Source of the DNA: Flammeovirgaceae bacterium UBA2366
Lineage (GTDB): Bacteria; Bacteroidota; Bacteroidia; Cytophagales; Cyclobacteriaceae
Length of the DNA stretch: 64,000 nucleotides
Assembly: GCA_002344065.1 (NCBI GenBank)
Contig: DDTK01000007.1
Span: 62,001-126,000, forward strand
Direction: 5' to 3'
The notes beneath the pieces were generated by a model that was not told the DNA's origin, searched no databases, and worked only from the letters and a program-made list of their open reading frames with translations. The position numbers and the translations under genes are program-made. Below, in pieces: positions 57,863 to 64,000 of the stretch (position 1 is its first letter; the number at the start of each line of letters is the position of its first letter).

Positions 57863-58882
57863 TTAATCTTTCAACTTATAGTCTTGGGTATCGGTGTATT
57901 TACCGGCAATCCATTGACAAACATAACCTTCTTTGTTCCAGGAAATTATTCTCACCAAAATCTCAGATTCAAGAGACTTGTCATTATTTTGGATTGCTTT
58001 CTCGTCAATGAGTCCATAAGTATCACTATATGTCCACCATTTTAGGAAACGTTTCATAACGAATCTTCCTGTTTCATCCTTATAGTCCTGCGAGGTTGTA
58101 CTTCTGATAAATTCAGTCTTCGTTCCATTTGTTGATTCAAAATGCCCGGTCTTTATATGAGGAGGAATAGATACATCTTTCTCATAAGGACAATTAAACC
58201 AAATTTCAGCAATCTCGGGATTGAGCGATACGTTTTGTAATCGTAGCTCTTGCATCGCATTTGAACCAGTGAATGTGTTTATGATGTGCGAGTTAAAGAG
58301 TACATTGTCCTGAAATACATAATCTATCATCAATGATTTATTACCATTAGGATATACAACCATCAATAACCTATAATTAGTTTTATCAAAGAAATTCATG
58401 GTGATGTATCCATTGGAGGCCTCTGCGTTAAGTACGTAGCAATCAAAGTTTTGAAATTTCTTATCCGGAAGCCTGGTCAGCTTATAACCAAGGACTTTGT
58501 ATCCGTACTGCAGTTGACTATATGTCCTAAGCTTTATCTCTTCTATCGTATTTAATGAGTCCACATGAATAACAGATGAACCATCTACTTTGGATAGCAC
58601 TTTCCCATTGAAGAAAGTAGTCTGGGGGACATTAGTCATCGATAGTACGCTTTGCACGTACATTTGTCCTGTCTTTATTTTTTCATTAACTATAGCGGTT
58701 GATTTATCGGGTTGTATCAATAAATAATTAGCGTCTGTGGATTTAATATTCTTTATCCGATTTTCTCCCCCAGAAAACTTAATCGATGAGTCAAGAATTT
58801 GTCCAGCTGTTAAACTATTTGACCCTTGTCCAAAAAGTACTACTGGTGATAGTAGAATGATAATTGTGGTGAATATCTTCAT
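57863..58882 (-). CDS. Exported hypothetical protein (lipid-carrier-like pattern)
   Basis: The ATG at 58882 (MKIFTTIIILLSPVVLFGQ) gives a clean signal peptide; a TTG at 58903 is in frame but lies in a core-site repeat. The mature protein of about 320 residues begins LTAGQILDSSIKFSGGENRIKNIKSTDANYLL, then beta-strands including LPDKKFQNFDCYVLNAE, TNYRLLMVVYPNGNKSLMIDYVF, a pattern reminiscent of LolA/outer-membrane lipoprotein-sorting folds. This is tentative. It is A+T-rich and bounded by 20-bp inverted repeats containing GTTAGGC at both ends, as a mobile gene cassette would be. Confidence 0.7.
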   Translation of the reverse strand: MKIFTTIIILLSPVVLFGQGSNSLTAGQILDSSIKFSGGENRIKNIKSTDANYLLIQPDKSTAIVNEKIKTGQMYVQSVLSMTNVPQTTFFNGKVLSKVDGSSVIHVDSLNTIEEIKLRTYSQLQYGYKVLGYKLTRLPDKKFQNFDCYVLNAEASNGYITMNFFDKTNYRLLMVVYPNGNKSLMIDYVFQDNVLFNSHIINTFTGSNAMQELRLQNVSLNPEIAEIWFNCPYEKDVSIPPHIKTGHFESTNGTKTEFIRSTTSQDYKDETGRFVMKRFLKWWTYSDTYGLIDEKAIQNNDKSLESEILVRIISWNKEGYVCQWIAGKYTDTQDYKLKD

Positions 58883-58894
58883 TAGATTAATGTG

Positions 58895-58901
58895 GCCTAA
58901 C
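58895..58901 (-). other. Second attC-type core (GTTAGGC) at the gene's 5' end
   Basis: On the minus strand GTTAGGC is followed by CACATTAATCT and then the ATG at 58882. The 20 bp around it match, in inverse orientation and with one mismatch, the sequence at 57850-57869 after the same gene's stop. Upstream, GCTATA / TATAGC (about 58932 and 58911) could be a decayed stem. Confidence 0.4.
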
Positions 58902-58940
58902 AATTGGCTATATTTAATGAGTATATTTCTATTATAGCGT

Positions 58941-59780
58941 CTACCGCTCCAAACTCAACTCAAACTCAGCCAGCACCGGCAAGTGATCGGAGGGGTAGTA
59001 TTTTCCGTCATGGTCTTCAATTACTTTATAGCCGCGAAGAATCCATTCTTTGGTATGGAAGATGTAATCGATAGCCCTGCATTCTATACTGCCAACTTCA
59101 AATTCACAAAATGTTCCGGTTTGGTCATTAGCAGGTCTTGTATCGTGCAGCAACTCATTTTTTGTCAACACTTCGTAGGGGGCCTCATTACGTTCACAAT
59201 TAAAATCCCCAGTAAGGACAATGGGAAGATTTTCATTTTTGGTACGCGCATCGGTTACCAGGTTTAGTAGTTGTTGTGCACTGTGTGCTCTTGCTTCTTT
59301 TCCAACATGGTCGAAGTGTGTGTTAAAAATTCCAAATTCCCGTTTTAGTGCTTTGTCGTAGAAGCGTGCCGTGGTAACAATGCGGGTAATGGCCGCATCC
59401 CAGCTTTTACTGCCGGGTACCTCTGGTGTTTCTGACAACCACTGGGTTTGGCTGCTCAACAATCCAAAACGTCCGTGTTTGTAGAGGATGGCGCTATACT
59501 CCCCTGCTTCTTTTCCGTCATCGCGCCCCACGCCTATAAATGAGTAATCGGGCAACACGCGAATAAGGTCGTGGAGCTGGTGATGCAGCGCTTCCTGTAC
59601 ACCAATAATATCAGGATTGTATTTGCGGATAAGGGCCGCCACTTTTTCAATCCGGTTCGGCCATGCATTAACACCATCAGCCGGATTATCAAACCGGATG
59701 TTGTACGACATCACCTTCACCGACTGGGTGAATGCCAGGCTACTCATGAGTAAAAACAGAACTACAGAAAAAATCCGCAT
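58941..59780 (-). CDS. Exported endonuclease/exonuclease/phosphatase family protein
   Basis: A 279-residue EEP-fold protein with signal peptide (IFSVVLFLLMSSLAFTQ). Motifs are VKVMSYNIRFDNP (metal-binding Asn), DIIGVQEALHHQ (metal Glu), IFNTHFDHVGKEAR, VLTGDFNCERNEAPY and KYYPSDHLPVLAEF with the catalytic Asp-His. This family includes phosphodiesterases, nucleases and sphingomyelinase-like enzymes; secreted Bacteroidota members usually act on phosphoesters outside the cytoplasm, but the substrate is unknown. It is on the same strand as the cassette-like genes but has normal codon use. Confidence 0.9.
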   Translation of the reverse strand: MRIFSVVLFLLMSSLAFTQSVKVMSYNIRFDNPADGVNAWPNRIEKVAALIRKYNPDIIGVQEALHHQLHDLIRVLPDYSFIGVGRDDGKEAGEYSAILYKHGRFGLLSSQTQWLSETPEVPGSKSWDAAITRIVTTARFYDKALKREFGIFNTHFDHVGKEARAHSAQQLLNLVTDARTKNENLPIVLTGDFNCERNEAPYEVLTKNELLHDTRPANDQTGTFCEFEVGSIECRAIDYIFHTKEWILRGYKVIEDHDGKYYPSDHLPVLAEFELSLER

Positions 59781-59837
59781 TCCGAAATTTACCCATACTA
59801 CAGGAATAATTCAGGTTAAATTTGGATGAAACGTAAA

Positions 59838-60410
59838 TTAAAAGGCCTCAACTGCCTTTACTTCGTTGGGCATCATGCGTGTAAAAAGATTTTCGATGCC
59901 GGCTTTGAGGGTTACCATCGATGAGGGACAACCGCTGCACGAGCCCTGTAGCTTTACTTTTACAATGCCATCGTTAAACGAGTGATAGGTGATGGCGCCA
60001 CCATCCTGCTCAACAGCCGGACGAATGTATTCTTCCAATATGGCTTTTATCTTCTTTACTGTTTCGGGTTCGTTGGCTTCATCTACCGAGGCTTCCTCCT
60101 GCATTTCAATGATGAACTTTCCGGATTCCAGGAATTTGGTGATGTGATCTTTCAATACGTTTTGAACTTCAAGCCATTCCACATCCTCACGTTTGGTTAC
60201 GGTTACGAAATTGCTCATATAAAAAACACGTTCTACAAAAGGAAAGTCAAATAACTCATAAGCCAAGGGTGCATGTGCTGCACTTTCGCGCGTAGGAAAG
60301 TCAAAACTCATGCCTTCCGGCACCAGCATTTCATTCACCACAAATTTCAGCGAATTCGGATTTGGGTTAGATTCAAGGTAAATGGTAATATTCTTAGGTG
60401 CTATATTCAT
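59838..60410 (-). CDS. NifU-like iron-sulfur scaffold protein (Nfu)
   Basis: A 190-residue protein with the Nfu N-terminal domain (IYLESNPNPNSLKFVVNEML ... FPFVERVFYMSNFVTVTK) and the NifU C-terminal domain with the 4Fe-4S motif CSGCPSS in KVKLQGSCSGCPSSMVTLKAGIE. It delivers Fe-S clusters to target proteins. The length is typical. It stands alone between the endonuclease gene and a palindromic spacer. Confidence 0.94.
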   Translation of the reverse strand: MNIAPKNITIYLESNPNPNSLKFVVNEMLVPEGMSFDFPTRESAAHAPLAYELFDFPFVERVFYMSNFVTVTKREDVEWLEVQNVLKDHITKFLESGKFIIEMQEEASVDEANEPETVKKIKAILEEYIRPAVEQDGGAITYHSFNDGIVKVKLQGSCSGCPSSMVTLKAGIENLFTRMMPNEVKAVEAF

Positions 60411-60455
60411 GGTGGCTTATGTATAATTATTTATGTTACTAACTCGAAAATTCTT

Positions 60456-60529
60456 TTGTGAATTTTGTGCCTTTGAATTTTAATGGCTAAAAAAGCCACG
60501 AACGCACAAAAGCACGAAAAAATTCACAA
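60456..60529. repeat. Cruciform-like intergenic repeat
   Basis: TTGTGAATT (60456-60464) pairs with AATTCACAA (60521-60529), TTTTGTGC (60463-60470) with GCACAAAA (60504-60511), and TGGCT (60484-60488) with AGCCA (60494-60498). This forms a long imperfect hairpin in the spacer between the symporter and nifU-like genes. Its TTTGTGCCTTTG/GTGGC words recall the repeat at 4682 and 56701, but it is not clearly the same family. Confidence 0.55.
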
Positions 60530-60558
60530 CCCCAAAAGTAAAACAGCTGACTGCAAAT

Positions 60559-61857
60559 TTAGTTCATTGCAGGCTCTTTTCGAAAGCCATCTTCTGTTGT
60601 GGCCACAATACTTGCCACAACCGTATCTCCTGTTACGTTTACAATGGTTCTGCACATATCCAGCGGCCGGTCAATGGCAATGATCAGGGCAAGCCCTTCT
60701 GGGGAAACGCCAATGGCGCCCAACACAATAACGAGTGTAATGAGTCCTGCGCTGGGCACGGCTGCAGCGCCAATGGATGACAGGGTTGCTGTAAAGATGA
60801 TCATAAGTTGATCGGCAATGGTCAGGTCGTGACCGAAAGCTTGAGCTATGAACACCGCAGTAACCGCCTGGTGTATACTGGTACCATCCATGTTAATGGT
60901 AGCACCAAGGGGCAGCACAAAGCTGGTTATCTCTTCTTTAATCCCCAGGTTTTTTTCGGCACACTCCATCGTTACCGGTAACGTAGCGGCACTGGAACTG
61001 GTAGAGAAGGCCATAATCTGGGCAGGAATAATTCCCTTCAGAAATTGTTTGTATTTAATGTGTGTGAACATCCGCATGAACAACGGATAGATCACAAGAA
61101 TCATGGCGGCCAGGCTGAGCAATACAGTTATCGCGTAAACACCAAGCGCACGGAATAATTCAAGGGCTTGTTTCGGATCATCACCGGCAAAGTCAACAAT
61201 GAGGGCACCAATCAGCGCAAAAACACCAACCGGGGAATAGTGCATAACAATGTCAACGATTTTCAGAATGACTTCATTCACACCATCAAAAAATCCCTTT
61301 ACATAAATTCCTTTTTGTTCAGGCACCATAATCAAGGCGATGCCAAACATGATGGCAAAGAAAATAACCTGGAGCATGTTTCGGTTTGAACCCATTGAAC
61401 CAAAAATATTTTCCGGAACAATGTCAACGATTACTTGTAAGGGTCCTGATTCTTTTAATTTTTGAGCGTCTGTAACTTTCAGGTTAACATCCTTCGCGTA
61501 CTTCTCAGAAAGTTCAACCTGTTTTTCTTTTGACAGAAAGTTGCCCGGCTTGATGGTGTTTACGGCAATCAAACCTACAATGATCGCGATAACCGTAGTG
61601 ACCAAATAAAAACTAATGGTCTTTCCGCCTATGCGCGAAAGTTTCGAAATGTCTTTCAGGTTGGAAACCCCGCTAATAAGGGAAACAAGAATTAACGGAA
61701 TGGCAATCAACTTTAATAAGTTGATGAAGATGGTGCCAAAAGGTTTTATCCAATCCGAAATAAACGGCCCCCAGTGGAGAAAAATGGAAACCAATCCCAA
61801 CACAATACCCAAAAACATCCCGATAAAAATGCGGATGTGTAGCGGAATTTTCTTCAT
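60559..61857 (-). CDS. Dicarboxylate/amino acid:cation symporter, paralog 1
   Basis: A membrane protein of about 432 residues in the DAACS (GltP/DctA) family, which takes up glutamate, aspartate or C4-dicarboxylates with Na+ or H+. The ATG at 61857 (MKKIPLHIRIFIGMFLGIVL) is preferred over one at 61881. It has the serine-rich loop FSTSSSAATLPVTMECAEKNLG, the NMDGTSI motif and ITLVIVLGAIGVSPEGLALIIAIDRPLDMCRTIVNVTGD, all hallmarks. It is followed upstream by a close paralog on the same strand after 66 bp, an apparent tandem duplication. Confidence 0.94.
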   Translation of the reverse strand: MKKIPLHIRIFIGMFLGIVLGLVSIFLHWGPFISDWIKPFGTIFINLLKLIAIPLILVSLISGVSNLKDISKLSRIGGKTISFYLVTTVIAIIVGLIAVNTIKPGNFLSKEKQVELSEKYAKDVNLKVTDAQKLKESGPLQVIVDIVPENIFGSMGSNRNMLQVIFFAIMFGIALIMVPEQKGIYVKGFFDGVNEVILKIVDIVMHYSPVGVFALIGALIVDFAGDDPKQALELFRALGVYAITVLLSLAAMILVIYPLFMRMFTHIKYKQFLKGIIPAQIMAFSTSSSAATLPVTMECAEKNLGIKEEITSFVLPLGATINMDGTSIHQAVTAVFIAQAFGHDLTIADQLMIIFTATLSSIGAAAVPSAGLITLVIVLGAIGVSPEGLALIIAIDRPLDMCRTIVNVTGDTVVASIVATTEDGFRKEPAMN

Positions 61858-61923
61858 AAAGTGAACACCATATCCGCGCAAGTTATGAGTTTGCGTTGCT
61901 AAAAAAATACTGCCTGACAGGAT

Positions 61924-63210
61924 TTATTTAGGTGGCTGGCTTTCAGGTTTAGGGTTCATCAATTCGCCTTCTGAACTGGCAATAACGGTGGCAACGGTAG
62001 AGTCGCCAGTAACATTCACCACAGTTCGCAACATATCTAATGGCCTGTCAACCGCCAGAATTAGTGCTAATCCGCTAGGATCTAACCCCACAGCTTCCAA
62101 TACAATAATTAACATAATAATGCCCGCCCCGGGCACAGCCGCTGCTCCAATGGAGGAAAGCACGGCTGTCATTAAAATGGTTAGTTGCTGTCCAAGGGTA
62201 AGGTCTAAACCGAAAGCCTGCGCAATGAATACAGCCGAAACACCTTGGTGGATGCTGGTACCATCCATGTTAATGGTTGCGCCCAGCGGTAATACAAAAC
62301 TTGCTACTTCTTCCGAGATACCAAGGTTTTTTTCTGCACAATCAAGGGTAACAGGTAATGTAGCCGCGCTGGAACTGGTTGAGAAGGCAAGCACCTGTGC
62401 TGGTAAAATCCCTTTCACAAAGCGGATGTATGGCATTTTAGTGAACACCTTGAGAATTAGGGGATAGGCTATAAAAACCATAAGCGCCAATCCCAACACC
62501 ACGTTAAGACTATAAACCCCAAGGGCTTTCATCAATTGAATATCAATATTCAAGCTGGCGAGCAAGGCAAATACACCAACAGGTGCAAAACGCATGATCA
62601 GGTCAACAATTTTTAGAATCACTTCGTTGGCGCCATCAAAGAATGATTTTACAGGTCTTATTTTATCTGGCTTGGCCAGAATCATGGCCACCCCAAACAA
62701 CATGGCGAAGAAAATGATCTGCAACATATTCGAGTTGTTCGACATAGCGCCAAAAACATTTTCCGGTACAATATCAACCAGAATTTGCAACGGACCGTCA
62801 TCTTTTACCTCATGTGCCGAGGTGATACGACTATTTATATCCGAGGCGTAGGCATTACCAAGCTCCTCACGTTTTTCAGGGGTAAGAAATTTTCCGGGCT
62901 TAATTACATTAACCAGCACCAAACCGATTGTTACAGCAACAACAGTGGTGGCCAGATAAAACACAATCGTGCGGCCACCAATCCGGCTGAGCTTTGAAAT
63001 ATCGGTGAGGTTAGAGATTCCATCAATCAATGAAAAAATGATAAGCGGAATAGCAATCAGTTTCAGCGCATTGATGAATATGGTGCCCCAGGGCTTTATC
63101 CAAGCCGTGGTAAACTCAGTCAGGCCTAGCGATTGAGCACTAAGGCCCCAAACCATACCCAGTGCCATACCGATGAGTATTTTACCGTATAAGGGAAGCT
63201 TCTTCTTCAT
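61924..63210 (-). CDS. Dicarboxylate/amino acid:cation symporter, paralog 2
   Basis: A 428-residue DAACS symporter highly similar to its neighbour: GTIFINALKLIAIPLIIFSLIDGISNLTDISKLSRIGG, FSTSSSAATLPVTLDCAEKNLG, NMDGTSIH and LILAVDRPLDMLRTVVNVTGD. The first paralog lies 66 bp downstream, so the two may be one operon. The sequences have diverged in the extracytoplasmic loop after the third helix (residues about 110-150), which could mean different substrates. Divergent from the P-type ATPase gene. Confidence 0.94.
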   Translation of the reverse strand: MKKKLPLYGKILIGMALGMVWGLSAQSLGLTEFTTAWIKPWGTIFINALKLIAIPLIIFSLIDGISNLTDISKLSRIGGRTIVFYLATTVVAVTIGLVLVNVIKPGKFLTPEKREELGNAYASDINSRITSAHEVKDDGPLQILVDIVPENVFGAMSNNSNMLQIIFFAMLFGVAMILAKPDKIRPVKSFFDGANEVILKIVDLIMRFAPVGVFALLASLNIDIQLMKALGVYSLNVVLGLALMVFIAYPLILKVFTKMPYIRFVKGILPAQVLAFSTSSSAATLPVTLDCAEKNLGISEEVASFVLPLGATINMDGTSIHQGVSAVFIAQAFGLDLTLGQQLTILMTAVLSSIGAAAVPGAGIIMLIIVLEAVGLDPSGLALILAVDRPLDMLRTVVNVTGDSTVATVIASSEGELMNPKPESQPPK

Positions 63211-63311
63211 GGCTTAAAAATAAGAGGATTTGTTTAAAGAAGCCTGTACAGATATTTTTTAGTGGCCATATACTTATCTGATAGCGGGCTTTATACTTAA
63301 CTTTCATTGTT

Positions 63312-64000
63312 ATGGGTACCGCAGGCAATGCATTTAATTTTAATCAACACGGCTTAAAGCCGAATGAAGTTGAAGAATCGCGTACGCGAAATGGAAAAAA
63401 TGTGCTGGATCAGACGGGTGAAACGGGATTTCTTATTGCACTTAAGGGACTATTCGTGGAACCGATGTTTCTGTTGTTACTGGCGGCATCAACTATTTAT
63501 TTTATCAGCGGTGAAATAGGTGACGGAATTTTTATGGCATCAGCCATTGTACTGGTCGCGGCAATTTCACTTTACCAGGAAGCCAGAAGTCGTAATGCAT
63601 TATCGGCCCTTCGAACGCTTACACGACCCAACTGCAAAGTAATCCGCGATGGATCCGTAATGGAAATTCGTAGTGAAGAGATTGTGTTGGGTGATATCAT
63701 GATGGTGGAGGAGGGAAGCATGATTCCTGCTGATGGTAGTATTGTTCAGTCAAACGATTTTTTTGTTAACGAATCACTTTTAACAGGAGAATCGTTTCCC
63801 GTTCAAAAAGATGAGCAGGATAATCAGGTTTACCAGGGAACACTTGTAACGGGTGGTTTAGCCATTTGCCGGGTAACGGCTATTGGAAATAAAACGCGCT
63901 TAGGAAAAATTGGAAAGAGTCTTGAAGCAATTGAAGAAGAGGATACTCCGTTGCAGATTCAGATTCGGAATTTTGTGAAGAAGATGGCCATTGCAGGTCT
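63312..64000 (+). CDS. P-type cation ATPase, 5' part
   Basis: The frame opens at ATG 63312 and runs off the window end after about 229 residues. The protein starts MGTAGNAFNFNQHGLKPNEV, has a first membrane pair (LFVEPMFLLLLAASTIYFIS and IFMASAIVLVAAISLYQ), and the A-domain with GDIMMVEEGSMIPADGS and the dephosphorylation motif LLTGESFPVQK. This is a P2-type (Ca2+- or cation-type) arrangement, but the ion cannot be assigned without the phosphorylation and transmembrane domains. Confidence 0.9.
   Translation, partial: MGTAGNAFNFNQHGLKPNEVEESRTRNGKNVLDQTGETGFLIALKGLFVEPMFLLLLAASTIYFISGEIGDGIFMASAIVLVAAISLYQEARSRNALSALRTLTRPNCKVIRDGSVMEIRSEEIVLGDIMMVEEGSMIPADGSIVQSNDFFVNESLLTGESFPVQKDEQDNQVYQGTLVTGGLAICRVTAIGNKTRLGKIGKSLEAIEEEDTPLQIQIRNFVKKMAIAG

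Overview
The window is a gene-dense stretch of a Bacteroidota chromosome, most likely from the order Cytophagales. The evidence is a PorZ-like protein plus a second protein with a type IX secretion (T9SS) sorting domain, a fused alpha/beta E1 dehydrogenase, DUF4295 next to L33 and L28, DUF6452/DUF6048, bacillithiol genes (bshC, ytxJ), and promoters that fit the Bacteroidota TTTG / TAnnTTTG pattern. Almost all genes are housekeeping or conserved lineage genes. No rRNA, tRNA, CRISPR array, prophage or transposase gene was seen.

Layout. 1-5 kb: ferredoxin, thymidine kinase, PorZ, RecO and a single-domain response regulator. 5-7.8 kb: a histidine kinase/OmpR regulator pair and an exported DUF1573 protein. 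8-13.7 kb: PEP carboxylase, a DUF6544 membrane protein and a large lipoprotein that carries an inserted charged linker plus a Cys/His module; a small non-coding inverted-repeat element sits at its 3' end. 13.7-17.1 kb: an accessory patch with small exported proteins, a DUF2071 gene joined to the decayed tail of a probable serine hydrolase, an FKBP-TPR protein and hairpin-rich spacers. 17-31 kb: exported superoxide dismutase, 2-oxoglutarate oxygenase, chromate transporter, TonB, OsmC, YtxJ, a secreted basic protein with 60-residue tandem repeats, E1 dehydrogenase, a PIN toxin-antitoxin pair, M16 peptidase, IspF, AI-2E exporter and MnmD. 31-45 kb: glutamate synthase GltB/GltD, agmatine-to-putrescine genes, 5-formyl-THF cyclo-ligase, BshC, RimO, DUF6452/DUF6048 and FtsY. 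45-56.7 kb: ribosomal proteins, a T9SS-secreted FG-GAP protein, MurF, S41 protease, hemerythrin-like protein, RuvX, deformylase, and a transaminase/omega-amidase pair. 56.8-59.8 kb: a second accessory patch of A+T-rich exported proteins around an integron-attC-like palindrome. 59.8-64 kb: NifU-like protein, two tandem dicarboxylate/amino-acid symporters and the start of a P-type ATPase.

The genes that fit together are: nitrogen assimilation (gltBD) with polyamine synthesis (aguB, aguA); thiol redox defence (bshC, ytxJ, osmC, exported SOD); and salvage of 2-oxo acid amides (aminotransferase plus omega-amidase).

The most unusual material is non-coding. (1) Five short arrays with a 7-bp period but unrelated unit sequences lie at the 5' ends of genes; one encodes part of a signal peptide and another contains the TTG start codon of its gene. 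(2) A roughly 90-bp attC-like palindrome joins two small exported-protein genes, with its core repeated in inverse orientation at the other end of the larger gene. (3) A roughly 200-bp MITE-like element has 24-bp inverted ends and an apparent 5-bp target duplication at a stop codon. (4) There is a candidate structured RNA before ppc and a start-codon-sequestering hairpin at aguB. All of these come from reading the sequence by eye and have not been tested by computation.
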